Part shown: positions 1 through 8,033 of the stretch, piece after piece
Layout of the letters: the number at the start of each line of letters is the position of its first letter
Numbering within the stretch: the first letter of the stretch is position 1
Source: JACQNR01 sp049515175
GTDB taxonomy: Bacteria; Acidobacteriota; Terriglobia; UBA7540
Length of the DNA stretch: 22,065 nucleotides
Reading direction: 5' to 3'
Assembly: GCA_049515175.1 (NCBI GenBank)
Contig: JBEKUI010000039.1
Coordinates: 1-22,065 of the forward strand
Program-made: the position numbers and the translations under genes
Notes under the pieces: generated by a model
What the model saw: the letters and a program-made list of their open reading frames with translations, nothing else
What the model was told of the DNA's origin: nothing
The model's database searches: none

Positions 1-120
1 GGCCTGCCCAAGGGCTTCCAACCCCTTGCCGAACGGCCCTTCACCCTCAACATAACTCGCTCCGAACACGAATTGAAAAAAGAAACCATCGTCAAATCGC
101 GTTTTTCAACAAACTGCTAG
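1..120 (+). CDS. C-terminal end of an unidentified gene (partial)
   Basis: Reading frame 1 is open from the first base to a TAG at 118-120, giving 39 residues with no start inside the window. A strong + strand terminator follows 21 bases later, which supports this being the end of a real + strand gene. The residues (Lys, Glu and Thr rich, ending in a Cys) match no family I recognise. The tract is short enough to be open by chance. Confidence 0.4.
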   Translation, partial: GLPKGFQPLAERPFTLNITRSEHELKKETIVKSRFSTNC

Positions 121-141
121 AACACACGCTGGAAGTGCCAC

Positions 142-183
142 AGGCCTGCGTTGCCGCAAAGCAGCGCAGGCCTTCTTACTTTT
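142..183 (+). terminator. Rho-independent terminator
   Basis: A 13-bp stem (142-154 with 161-173, one T/G wobble) closes a 6-base loop and is followed by TCTTACTTTTT. The T-rich side is on the + strand, so it ends transcription from the gene at the left edge. It lies just beyond the stop of the convergent GH42 gene and may also block readthrough from that side. Confidence 0.8.
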
Positions 184-2289
184 TCACTTCGATGTCAGGA
201 CCTTCACGTCAAACGCCGGTATTTCGACGTGGGCCGGTTCGACATTTCCCGTCAACGCATTCTGCATGCTCTCGCCGAGCGAAACGGTTTGCGACTTTTC
301 CGTGTAGTTGATGAGGAAAACTATCTTCTTGTCGCCCTTTTCGCGCCAGGCCAGTTCCACGCCCTCCGGGAGGTTCGAGTCGAGGCGCATATCAGTTCCT
401 GGAGCAAGATAGTGGGCGAGCTTGGAGTAGGCGTCTTCGGATGCGAATTCGGTTCCCACGTAGATGACGCTACCCCCTCCGAAGTGATTGCGCGTCACCG
501 CAGCCTTTCCGGCGTAGTAGCCGTTCCCATAGGTGGCCAGAGTTTCCGCAGACAACGGATCGAGAATGTCAAACCACACCTTGGCCGGGTGAGGGTCGCC
601 TTGCGGGTCCTCGACCTCCTGTTTCTGATTCGTTTGCGGATCGAAATCATGGATGGCGATGCCGGCAAGTTCCGCGAGCGGCCCCGGAAGGGTCTGATTC
701 GTCACAACGTTGTTTTCGTCCTTTACACCGGAGCGGTAGGTCAGAACGAGCGTCCCGCCGTCCTTGACGAAATTTGTGAGCTTCCCGGCGAGCTTCGTAT
801 CCACCACAAAAAGTGAGGGAGCAACGATGATCTTGTAGCCCGTGAAGTCACTTTGCGGGAAGAGAACATCCACGCAGTGTCCGGCGCGGCGGAAGGCGCC
901 GTAATAGAGGCTCAATTGCCGGTCGTAATTGAAATCCTTCACCAGCGGCTGGATCTGGAATGCCCAGCGCGAATCGGGGGAGACAAGGAGGGCGACTTTC
1001 GATGACAGCGTCGAGCCCTTCAAAAGGTCCGTCAGCTGGCCGAGTTCCTTCCCCGTCTGCGCGATGATCTGATAGCGGGCGTTGGGATAGCTGTCCTGGT
1101 CGAGAATTCCCTGCCAATATTGCTCGGTGCCGTACCGTGAAGTTCGCCAGCGGAAGTAACAGATACCGTCGGCTCCGTGTGCGACGGCCTGATAGGCCCA
1201 GGCGCGATAGAGGCCGGGGGCTACCTGCCGCCCCCAGAACATACTCCAGCCGGGAAGCCCGCCCTCTTCTTCCATCACCATGAAGTTCTGATTGTTTTTC
1301 GCGCCCCGCATCAAGTCATGGGCAAGGCCGGGGCCGAAGTAATTCGCATAGTTTTCGCCGAACATGGGGTAATTGTCCCAGGCAATGAAGTCGAGAGGTT
1401 CGGCGAGCCGGGAGTAGTCCACCCCATCGTACATCCCCATGAGGTTGTGGGTGATGGCTTGCTTGGGAGATATCCGGCGAAGGATGTCCACCTGGAGTTT
1501 CAGGTAATCCCGCGTCGCCTCGCTGTGGAAACGCCGGTGGTCGAGCGCCAGGCTGGGATTGTGAGCTTTTCCCAGGGTGTTCCAAGGAAGGGGTATCTCC
1601 GACCACGCGAGATAGCTGTGTCCCCAGAAGGTCGTTCCCCAGGCCTTGTTGAGGGCATCGAGGGATTTGTATTTTGAACGGCACCAGCGCTGAAAGGCGG
1701 CGCGGCAGGCCGCGTCATAACAGACCGGGTCGCCAAGTTCGTTGTCGATCTGCCATCCGATGACGCCGGGGTGATTCTTATAGTGCTCCGCCATTGCGGT
1801 CACGATACGGCGCGTGGCGGCGTCAAAACTCGGGTTGTGCAGGCAGAAATTGCCGCGCGAGCCGTAGCGGTAGCGCACGCCATTCTCGTCCATGGCGGCG
1901 ATATCCGGATATTTGGCGTAGAGCCAGGCGGGAGGGGAAGCGGTCGGAGTGCCGAGCACGGCCTTGATCCCATGTGCGTTGAGCACCTTGAGCGCGCGGT
2001 CGAGCCATGCGAAATCGAACTTGCCTTCGGCGGGCTCCATCTTGACCCAGGCGAATTCCGCCAGGCGCACAAAGTTCATGCCGGCCGCCTGCATCATCTC
2101 CGCGTCCTTCGCCCACTGGCTTTCGTCCCAATGCTCGGGGTAGTAATCGGCGCCGTAAACGAACTTCCCGCCGTTCCATTCCACCAGGTTGAAACGTTTG
2201 GAGGGAGTCCTTTCCTGGGCGTAGACAGGAGAGCAGGTAACCATGGCGAACCACGCTACGGCGATCAGGCACTTCATTTTTGGATTCAT
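184..2289 (-). CDS. Secreted GH42 beta-galactosidase
   Basis: This is a glycoside hydrolase family 42 enzyme of 701 residues, expected to hydrolyse terminal beta-D-galactosides. The start at 2289 is chosen because it gives a clean signal peptide (MNPKMKCLIAVAWFAM followed by a small-residue site ending VYAQ) and has a GAGGAG ribosome site about 10 bases upstream; a longer frame runs to 2346. Family marks visible are the opening strand FVYGADYYPEHW, the acid/base Glu in WQIDNELG, and a candidate nucleophile Glu in FMVMEEEGG. After the barrel come a Rossmann-like trimerisation domain (around residues 420-630) and a small C-terminal beta domain ending IPAFDVKVL. The Cys cluster common in GH42 is only partly kept (CYDAAC, then WC). 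Many GH42 enzymes are cytoplasmic, so the leader suggests periplasmic or outside breakdown of plant galactans or oligosaccharides. It diverges from pfk. Confidence 0.9.
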   Translation of the reverse strand: MNPKMKCLIAVAWFAMVTCSPVYAQERTPSKRFNLVEWNGGKFVYGADYYPEHWDESQWAKDAEMMQAAGMNFVRLAEFAWVKMEPAEGKFDFAWLDRALKVLNAHGIKAVLGTPTASPPAWLYAKYPDIAAMDENGVRYRYGSRGNFCLHNPSFDAATRRIVTAMAEHYKNHPGVIGWQIDNELGDPVCYDAACRAAFQRWCRSKYKSLDALNKAWGTTFWGHSYLAWSEIPLPWNTLGKAHNPSLALDHRRFHSEATRDYLKLQVDILRRISPKQAITHNLMGMYDGVDYSRLAEPLDFIAWDNYPMFGENYANYFGPGLAHDLMRGAKNNQNFMVMEEEGGLPGWSMFWGRQVAPGLYRAWAYQAVAHGADGICYFRWRTSRYGTEQYWQGILDQDSYPNARYQIIAQTGKELGQLTDLLKGSTLSSKVALLVSPDSRWAFQIQPLVKDFNYDRQLSLYYGAFRRAGHCVDVLFPQSDFTGYKIIVAPSLFVVDTKLAGKLTNFVKDGGTLVLTYRSGVKDENNVVTNQTLPGPLAELAGIAIHDFDPQTNQKQEVEDPQGDPHPAKVWFDILDPLSAETLATYGNGYYAGKAAVTRNHFGGGSVIYVGTEFASEDAYSKLAHYLAPGTDMRLDSNLPEGVELAWREKGDKKIVFLINYTEKSQTVSLGESMQNALTGNVEPAHVEIPAFDVKVLTSK

Positions 2290-2378
2290 GATTTCGAACT
2301 CCTCGGAGGAGGATTGACAACCCGCCTTGGGTTGGCCAGAGGGCAACGGGAGGCGCGCTCCGGCGGCTTGCCGCGCCC

Positions 2379-2407
2379 ATTATTGGGGCGGGGGAGCCGT
2401 CTGTCAA
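2379..2407 (-). promoter_or_regulatory. Promoter of the GH42 gene
   Basis: On the - strand, TTGACA (2402-2407) is followed by a 17-base spacer and AATAAT (2379-2384), five of six matches to the consensus -10. Transcription would start near 2372, leaving a leader of about 80 bases. Confidence 0.65.
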
Positions 2408-2431
2408 CCCGGAACCGCAACGCCGAAGCGA

Positions 2432-2461
2432 TTGACCTCTGCTTCGGACTCCTGCTACAGT
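2432..2461 (+). promoter_or_regulatory. Promoter of the phosphofructokinase gene
   Basis: TTGACC (2432-2437), an 18-base spacer, and TACAGT (2456-2461) preceded by TGC as an extended -10. An inverted repeat CCGAAGC (2423-2429) / GCTTCGG (2441-2447) straddles the -35 and looks like an operator. The -35 boxes of this promoter and the divergent GH42 promoter lie 24 bases apart. Confidence 0.5.
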
Positions 2462-2575
2462 GTGGAGTTGACTTTGGCCCTGAAGTTCCTCCTCGCTGGC
2501 GCTCCGGGAGCAAGGCCGGGCGCGACAACGCAAATACTTCTACAAGTCATCATCCCAAAAGGAGAGAGAAACTAA

Positions 2576-3625
2576 ATGGCAGACCAGTCAAAAGGCACGA
2601 TCGGGATTCTTACCGGTGGCGGGGATTGCCCGGGCCTGAACGCCGTGATCCGGGCGGTGGTGCGCCGCGCCGACATGCTGGGCTACAAGGTGCTGGGCGT
2701 AAAGGACGGCTGGAGGGGCATGCTCAATGAACAGGCCGAGCCACTCTCGCTGCGCGAAGTTTCCGGCATTCTTCATCGCGGTGGCACGATTCTGGGCACG
2801 TCCCGCACCAACCCCCTGAAGAAGGAAGAGGACAAGAACAAAGTCAAAGCGAACATGAAGAAGATGGGGATTGACTATCTGATCGCCGTCGGCGGCGAGG
2901 ATACGCTCGGCGTCGCGCGCTTCCTGGCGGGCGAAGGCCTGAAGGTGATTGGCGTTCCCAAAACCATCGACAATGACGTCGAGGGCACGGACCAGACGTT
3001 CGGATTTGACACTGCGGTTTCAATTGTGACCGAGGCGATCGATCGTCTGCATTCCACGGCGGAATCTCACCATCGCGTGATGGTGGTGGAAGTCATGGGC
3101 CGGCACACCGGATGGATTGCCACGGTGGCGGGCCTGGCGGGTGGGGCGGACTGTATCCTGATTCCCGAGAAGCAGGTATCCATCGACTCGGTCTGCGATA
3201 TCATTCGCAGCCGCCGCAGCCGCGGAAAGCTCTTTTCGATTATCGTGGTGTCGGAAGGCTTCCAGCTGGCCGGCTCGGACAAGGATTTGGTGACGAAGTC
3301 GGCCGCCCTCGACCAGTTCGGGCACGTGCAGTTGGGCGGCATCGGCGACATCGTCGCACGCGAAATCGAGCGTCGTACCGGTTTCGAAACTCGCGCCACG
3401 GTGCTCGGGCACATCCAGCGCGGCGGCACGCCGACTGCCTACGACCGCGTCCTGGGCACGCGCTACGGCGTCAAGGCCGTGGACCTCATCGAGGAGGGCA
3501 AGACGGGGATGATGGTCAGCCTGCAGGGCACGAAGATTACCGCCATGCCCATCTCCGAAGCGTTAACGAAGCTGAAGCTCGTCGATCCGGAACTGGTCGA
3601 GACGGCGGCGATCTTCTACGGATAG
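2576..3625 (+). CDS. pfk: 6-phosphofructokinase, probably pyrophosphate-dependent
   Basis: 349 residues of the PfkA family, phosphorylating fructose 6-phosphate at C1 in glycolysis. The start is fixed by AAGGAGAGAG about 10 bases upstream. Visible motifs are GILTGGGDCPGLNAVIR (phosphate loop), GGEDTLG (106-112), PKTIDND (128-134, with the catalytic Asp in TIDND), MGRHTGWIA and GHIQRGG. With a constant offset of five from E. coli PfkA, Asp109 replaces Gly104 and Lys129 replaces Gly124. In this family that pair marks use of pyrophosphate rather than ATP, as in the Amycolatopsis-type enzymes. If so, the step is reversible and could also serve gluconeogenesis. It has its own promoter and terminator, so it is monocistronic. 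The family call is firm; the phosphoryl donor is inferred. Confidence 0.93.
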   Translation: MADQSKGTIGILTGGGDCPGLNAVIRAVVRRADMLGYKVLGVKDGWRGMLNEQAEPLSLREVSGILHRGGTILGTSRTNPLKKEEDKNKVKANMKKMGIDYLIAVGGEDTLGVARFLAGEGLKVIGVPKTIDNDVEGTDQTFGFDTAVSIVTEAIDRLHSTAESHHRVMVVEVMGRHTGWIATVAGLAGGADCILIPEKQVSIDSVCDIIRSRRSRGKLFSIIVVSEGFQLAGSDKDLVTKSAALDQFGHVQLGGIGDIVAREIERRTGFETRATVLGHIQRGGTPTAYDRVLGTRYGVKAVDLIEEGKTGMMVSLQGTKITAMPISEALTKLKLVDPELVETAAIFYG

Positions 3626-3680
3626 TCACCCTTCCAGGACCAGCCGGCATCGCCGTGTAAGATGTGAAGATCGGATCTCA

Positions 3681-3714
3681 GGCTCGGTCACTCCGTGATC
3701 GAGCCTTTCTTTTT
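3681..3714 (+). terminator. Rho-independent terminator after pfk
   Basis: An 11-bp stem (3681-3691 with 3695-3705, one G/T wobble) with a 3-base loop is followed by TTTCTTTTT. Confidence 0.88.
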
Positions 3715-3728
3715 GGTGCGTAGAGATG

Positions 3729-3846
3729 CTAGTGCCGTTCCAACTTAATTCGCCTATGTACTACACCTCGTTATGCACCCTGAGATCAAAGACTTGGGTT
3801 AACCTCACGGACCAGGATTAGCCCAGATAAGTTGGAACGGCACTAG
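3729..3846. mobile_element. MITE-like element with perfect terminal inverted repeats
   Basis: CTAGTGCCGTTCCAACTTA (3729-3747) is repeated in perfect inversion at 3828-3846. Reading the TA at 3730-3731 and 3844-3845 as a target duplication leaves a 112-bp element with 16-bp terminal repeats. TA duplication is typical of IS630/mariner-type transposases, so this would be a non-autonomous derivative moved in trans. The 80-base interior has no reading frame. The right end falls on the stop codon of the neighbouring - strand gene. Confidence 0.65.
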
Positions 3847-4574
3847 GGGGCGACGTTTACCGTGGAACGGGCTCCCCGGCGGATCGTCGTCCGAACCTCG
3901 GAAGCCAGCGCGTCCAGCCGCGAAGTGGGCAGGCAAATGAGGAGGGTGCGGAAGGTGAGCAGGGTTTCCTTTGCGAGCAGATCCAGGTCATGGAAGTAGT
4001 GGTCCAACCCTTCCCAGAGCTCGGGAGGGCAATGCCCGGTGTGTTCGGCGCGGCGATACGCGCGAAGGAACTCGGCGCCGAGCGTTTTGCAGGCTTCCCG
4101 CAGCAGGCGCAGGTGGAGCTGAAAGCGCAGCCGGGAGCGGAAGACCAACTGGTTAAACAGTTCGTGAATTCGCACAAAGTCGCTCATCGTACGGGTCTTG
4201 AAACGGCTAGCAAGGACGGTGGGCGCGGGGACTGCCACCTGCGAACCACCCGCGTGCTTCGCCATCACTTGGATGATCGAGGACAGGACATGTGACAGAC
4301 GATCCCATTCGGAGACTGCCAGGCACACGAGCCGCCAGGCCGTCTCAGTCTGGCCGGCAGCTTTTTCCTCGAGAGCTTCGTTCAGCGAAATCCCGAGGAT
4401 GGCGGACTGGGTGACAATCTCTTGAGCGACGGGCCGGTAGATGTCCTCGCGGGCGGGTCCGAGTGGGGTTGACAGGCTCAGCTGGTGGGGGCGGCGCGAA
4501 GCACCTACCTTGAGAATCCAGCGAAGAAGAATTCCCAGAAATACCAAGACCACACTTGCGGCTACCCAGTGCAT
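3843..4574 (-). CDS. Membrane-anchored alpha-helical protein of unknown function
   Basis: 243 residues with no family I recognise. Residues 2-21 form one hydrophobic segment followed by basic residues (K, RR), which fits an N-terminal anchor with the rest in the cytoplasm. The remainder is rich in Leu, Arg and Glu and predicted all-helical, with no Cys cluster or nucleotide-binding motif. The start at 4574 lacks a Shine-Dalgarno sequence, but a promoter-like pair sits just upstream and would put the transcript start on the A of the ATG, so the mRNA may be leaderless. The TAG stop coincides with the end of the inserted 112-bp element. The gene diverges from rpsO. Confidence 0.7.
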   Translation of the reverse strand: MHWVAASVVLVFLGILLRWILKVGASRRPHQLSLSTPLGPAREDIYRPVAQEIVTQSAILGISLNEALEEKAAGQTETAWRLVCLAVSEWDRLSHVLSSIIQVMAKHAGGSQVAVPAPTVLASRFKTRTMSDFVRIHELFNQLVFRSRLRFQLHLRLLREACKTLGAEFLRAYRRAEHTGHCPPELWEGLDHYFHDLDLLAKETLLTFRTLLICLPTSRLDALASEVRTTIRRGARSTVNVAP

Positions 4575-4580
4575 TGGCTT

Positions 4581-4609
4581 ACTTTAAGCTAATTTGCTCG
4601 GTCAATCAA
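4581..4609 (-). promoter_or_regulatory. Possible leaderless promoter of the membrane-anchored gene
   Basis: On the - strand, TTGATT (4604-4609), a 17-base spacer, then TAAAGT (4581-4586). Only six bases separate the -10 from the ATG. Confidence 0.4.
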
Positions 4610-4790
4610 GTTGCATGTCTCGCTGATGCGTGAAACGGTGACTCCTTGCTGTTGATTGTAAATGTATTGGTCAATAGTGTGTTGGGAAATATGGCGTCGG
4701 CGGCATAAACAGGCATCTTGAAGTCAGCCCCTTTTCGACTCGATTTTGCCCGGTCCGCCTCTAGCTGGGTACGACCCTGCTCGTATTGTT

Positions 4791-4819
4791 TTGTCAAACG
4801 CCAGGATCCCGTGTTATCA
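4791..4819 (+). promoter_or_regulatory. Possible rpsO promoter
   Basis: TTGTCA (4791-4796), a 17-base spacer, then TTATCA (4814-4819). The match is moderate, but the position, about 45 bases before the rpsO start, fits. Otherwise 4610-4790 shows nothing I can name. Confidence 0.4.
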
Positions 4820-4865
4820 TCCAAGATGGAGAACAAAGGAAAAAGAGAAACGAGGAGATGGGTGG

Positions 4866-5135
4866 ATGCCATTGACGCGGGATTCTAGAGCGACCTTGAT
4901 TGAACGTTTCAAGGTCCATGCCAAGGACACCGGTTCGCCCGAGGTCCAGATTGCTCTCTTGAGTGAGCGCATCAACTACCTGACGGAACATTTCCGTTCG
5001 CACCGGAAGGACCATTCCTCCCGGCGGGGCTTGCTGGCCATGGTGGGCCGCAGGCGGCGCTTGCTCGAGTACCTAAAGCGGCAGAACCCGGATAGCTATC
5101 AGAAAGTCATCGGACAGTTGGGCATCCGCAAGTAG
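4866..5135 (+). CDS. rpsO: 30S ribosomal protein S15
   Basis: 89 residues, the normal length for S15, which binds 16S rRNA in the platform of the small subunit. The start at 4866 follows GAGGAG by about 10 bases and gives MPLTRDSRATLIERF; the open frame extends further upstream but with unrelated sequence. Family signatures GSPEVQIALLSERINYLTEH, SHRKDHSSRRGL and the C-terminal LEYLKRQNPDSYQKVI are all present. It precedes pnp in the same direction, the order known from many bacteria. No clear terminator separates them, so co-transcription is likely. Confidence 0.97.
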   Translation: MPLTRDSRATLIERFKVHAKDTGSPEVQIALLSERINYLTEHFRSHRKDHSSRRGLLAMVGRRRRLLEYLKRQNPDSYQKVIGQLGIRK

Positions 5136-5351
5136 TCACGTTGTGACCCGAAACCCTGAAAGTCTGGGCTCTTACATCACAAAAACTCCCGCTGATTCCC
5201 TGGCGGTTCCGCGTGGGAACTTGCGCAGGGAAGTGCCGTCCCGCCCCGAGGCGTTCCGTCACTCAACATCCGCTTTTTCTTTGCGTTTCACTCCTTTTGT
5301 TGCTCCGTGTAATACACGCCGCACGACTGGTTCGTGAGGCGAAATCTTCGA

Positions 5352-5395
5352 GCGCGATGATTATCGCGCCGCGGCGGCCCAGGCGAAAAGACGCC
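5352..5395 (+). promoter_or_regulatory. Hairpins in the pnp leader
   Basis: A perfect 7-bp stem, GCGCGAT (5352-5358) with ATCGCGC (5363-5369), and a second short one, GGCG (5382-5385) with CGCC (5392-5395), end about 30 bases before the pnp start. In enterobacteria a pnp leader stem-loop is the site of RNase III cleavage and PNPase autocontrol. A similar role here is only suggested by position. Confidence 0.35.
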
Positions 5396-5427
5396 CGTTC
5401 CGCCCGTTGTCTCTTGGAGGAGATACT

Positions 5428-7554
5428 TTGCCACAAATCAGCATTCCCCTGGGTGCAAGCACCCTGACCATTGAATACGGCAAGCTGGCCAAACAGGCTA
5501 ATGGCTCTGCCTATGTACGTTACGGCGATACGGTGGTTCTGGCGACCGCCTGTTCATCAATCCCGCGGGAGGGGATCGATTTCTTCCCGCTCACCGTGGA
5601 CTACCGCGAGTACAACTACGCCGCGGGCAAGATTCCCGGCGGTTTCTTCAAGCGTGAAGGCCGCCCCACTGAAAAGGAAATTCTCACCAGCCGCTTCATC
5701 GATCGCCCCATCCGCCCGATGTTTCCCGAAGGTTACAACGATGACACCCAAGTCATCGCCATGGTGCTCTCGGCGGATTCCGACAACAACCCGGACATCA
5801 TCGGGCTGATCGCGGGCGGAGCGGCCCTCTACTTCTCCGACATCCCGTTCTACTCACCAGTAGCGGCGGTGCGCGTTGGACTCATCGACGGGCAGTTCAT
5901 CACCAATCCCACCTACGAACAGGTTAAGACCGGCCTGCTGAACATCGTGGTGGCGGGAAGTGAAGACGCCATCGTCATGGTCGAAGCCGCAGCGAAGGAA
6001 GTCTCCGAGGAAACGATCATCGACGCCATCCAGTACGGACATGGCGAAATCCGCAAGATCGTGGCGGCGGAAAAAGAACTCTTCGCCCAGCTGGGAATCA
6101 CGAAGCGCCAAGCCGTCGCGCCGGTTCGCGACGAGGCGCTTTACGAAGAGGTCCGGCAGAAGGGCGAAGCGGCGCTCGTCGAAGCGATGGACACTTCGAA
6201 ATACATCAAGCAGGAGAGCCACCGCAAGATCGCCGCGCTGCGCAAGGAGCTCATCGAGAGCTACCCGGAGGAGGACGAGGAGAAACGCCTCAAGGTGGCT
6301 CACTACTACGACGCCCTGGAGGAGAAACTTTTCCGCGATGGCGTCCTCAACCAGCGCCAGCGGCCCGACAAGCGGGCGTTCGACCAGGTGCGGCAGATTA
6401 CCTGCGAGGTGGGCCTGTTGCCGCGCACGCACGGCTCCGCGCTCTTCACGCGCGGTGAAACCCAGGCGCTGGTCACGGCCACGCTCGGCACCGCCCAGGA
6501 CCAGCAACGCATGGACGTGCTGGAGGGCGAAACCTACAAGACCTTCATGCTCCACTACAATTTCCCTCCTTTCAGTGTTGGGGAAGTGAAGATGCTACGC
6601 GGCCCGGGACGGCGCGAAATCGGCCATGGCGCGCTGGCGGAGCGGGCGCTGATCTCGATCTTGCCCGATGCGGAGGTGTTCCCTTACACCATCCGCGTGG
6701 TCTCCGACATTCTGGAATCGAATGGCTCGTCGTCGATGGCCACCGTTTGCGGCGGATGTCTGGCTCTGATGGACGCGGGCGCGCCCATCAAGGCGCCCAT
6801 CGCCGGCATCGCCATGGGCCTGGTCAAGGAAGGTGACAAGTACGCCATCCTCACCGACATTGCCGGCGCCGAAGACCACTACGGCGACATGGACTTCAAG
6901 GTGGCGGGGTCGAAGGACGGCATCACGGCGTTGCAGATGGACATCAAGATCACCGGCGTGACGCCGCAGATCATGGCGGAAGCGCTGGCCCAGGCCAAGG
7001 CGGGCCGCTTGCACGTGCTGGGCAAGATGCTGGAGACGCTCCCCGAAGCACGCACCAACATCTCCGCCTTCGCGCCACATATCTATACCCTGATGATCAA
7101 TAAGCAGAAGATCGGCGAACTGATCGGGCCGGGTGGCAAGGTCATCCGCGGCATCGTCGAGCAGACGGGCGCCAAGATCGATGTCGACGACGATGGCAAG
7201 GTGAACGTCGCGGCCGTCGATGAAAGCGCCGCCAACAAGGCCTTGAAGATGATCAGGGACCTGATGGCGGAAGCGGAGCTCCACAAGACCTACCTGGGTA
7301 AGGTCGTGCGGCTGGTGGATTTCGGCGCCTTCGTCGAAATCTTTCCGGGCACCGACGGCCTGCTCCACATCAGTGAGGTTGCCGAGCATCGCATCCGCGA
7401 TATCCGCGACGAGCTGAAAGAAGGCGACCAGCTTCTGGTCAAGGTCATTGCGATTGAGGGCAACAAAATCCGCCTCAGCCGCAAGGCCGTCCTGCGCGAC
7501 CAGCGTCAGAAAGCCGGCGCCAAGCCGGAAGAACACGAAGCGAAGCCAGCCTAG
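5428..7554 (+). CDS. pnp: Polyribonucleotide nucleotidyltransferase (PNPase)
   Basis: 708 residues, full length for PNPase, the phosphorolytic 3'-to-5' exoribonuclease of RNA decay. The TTG at 5428 is chosen as start: GGAGGA (5415-5420) sits 7 bases before it, and the frame-extended TTG at 5407 would place that site inside the gene. Domain order is RNase PH-like domain 1 (about 1-145), the linking helical domain, RNase PH-like domain 2 carrying active-site acids around 485-493 (HYGDMDFKVAGSKDGI), a KH domain with GPGGK at 567-571, and an S1 domain from about 621 (GKVVRLVDFGAFVEIFPG). The last twenty residues are a Lys/Glu/Ala tail. It follows rpsO after a 292-base leader and ends at a strong terminator. 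Confidence 0.97.
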   Translation: MPQISIPLGASTLTIEYGKLAKQANGSAYVRYGDTVVLATACSSIPREGIDFFPLTVDYREYNYAAGKIPGGFFKREGRPTEKEILTSRFIDRPIRPMFPEGYNDDTQVIAMVLSADSDNNPDIIGLIAGGAALYFSDIPFYSPVAAVRVGLIDGQFITNPTYEQVKTGLLNIVVAGSEDAIVMVEAAAKEVSEETIIDAIQYGHGEIRKIVAAEKELFAQLGITKRQAVAPVRDEALYEEVRQKGEAALVEAMDTSKYIKQESHRKIAALRKELIESYPEEDEEKRLKVAHYYDALEEKLFRDGVLNQRQRPDKRAFDQVRQITCEVGLLPRTHGSALFTRGETQALVTATLGTAQDQQRMDVLEGETYKTFMLHYNFPPFSVGEVKMLRGPGRREIGHGALAERALISILPDAEVFPYTIRVVSDILESNGSSSMATVCGGCLALMDAGAPIKAPIAGIAMGLVKEGDKYAILTDIAGAEDHYGDMDFKVAGSKDGITALQMDIKITGVTPQIMAEALAQAKAGRLHVLGKMLETLPEARTNISAFAPHIYTLMINKQKIGELIGPGGKVIRGIVEQTGAKIDVDDDGKVNVAAVDESAANKALKMIRDLMAEAELHKTYLGKVVRLVDFGAFVEIFPGTDGLLHISEVAEHRIRDIRDELKEGDQLLVKVIAIEGNKIRLSRKAVLRDQRQKAGAKPEEHEAKPA

Positions 7555-7574
7555 TTTCTGTTAGATAGCGTGTC

Positions 7575-7608
7575 GGGGCAGGCCTCGTGCCTGCCCCTTT
7601 TTGTTTTT
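7575..7608 (+). terminator. Rho-independent terminator after pnp
   Basis: A perfect 9-bp stem GGGGCAGGC / GCCTGCCCC with a 5-base loop is followed by TTTTTGTTTTT. Confidence 0.92.
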
Positions 7609-8033
7609 GGGGTGAGCTGCGGCATGAATCGGGTTTCCTGCCCACCGCGAATTGTCATTCTGAGCGAAGCTCTGCACCCGTCGGCTGACGGAAACGGGGC
7701 GAAGCGAGGAATCTGCTCCTTCTTCCTCATGGATGCGCAGCCCGCCGAAACATGTGGGTTCGTCTATATACGACATTCTGCTTGACATGCATTAGTGCAG
7801 GTGGAACACTCTCGTCATTCGAGAGAGCCATAGCAAGGCTTTATCTAAATTGGGAACGTCGTCAACACCTGAAGGCTTAGGGCTGTATGTTAATCGGGGC
7901 CCTCCCCACGACCCGCCGCGGCTTCAGAAACGAAAATTCGCCACTGCGAGGGAAGCCCTGTGGGATTCTCGCCCATCCTATGTTCTTAGCTGTGAAGGCG
8001 CGGGGTGAAGCTCCGCACAGCCAGGAGGCTGCC
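7609..8033. other. Intergenic region before the Gln-rich secreted protein
   Basis: No convincing gene. It holds a split GAGCGAAG-type intergenic repeat (7652-7719), a consensus TTGACA at 7782-7787 without a good -10 at the right distance, and a GC-rich imperfect hairpin (7990-8020) just before the ribosome site of the next gene. An open frame continues upstream of 8034 to 7887, but it lacks a ribosome site and would bury the signal peptide. Confidence 0.5.
7652..7719 (+). repeat. Split GTCATTCTGAGCGAAG-type intergenic repeat
   Basis: The segment begins ATTGTCATTCTGAGCGAAG and ends CGAAGCGAGGAATCTGCTCC. These are the two halves of an intergenic sequence that I recall as abundant in acidobacterial genomes. 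They are separated by about 30 bases containing a small hairpin (CCGTC/GACGG). Only one copy lies in this window, so the assignment rests on memory of the motif. Confidence 0.35.

Noticed and set aside
3729..3846. Reading the inverted repeat as a transcription terminator
   Set aside because: The 80-base loop and lack of a T tract are wrong for a terminator, and pfk already has one at 3681-3714.
4606..4872. 88-residue - strand frame upstream of rpsO
   Set aside because: It covers the rpsO promoter and start on the opposite strand, has no ribosome site and no family-like sequence.
6595..7536. Long - strand frame opposite pnp
   Set aside because: It is an antisense frame made by GC-rich codon bias in pnp; the sequence is His/Arg/Asp-rich without motifs.
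7887..8033. 49-residue upstream extension of the Gln-rich secreted protein
   Set aside because: The ribosome site AGGAGG and the signal peptide both fix the start at 8034.
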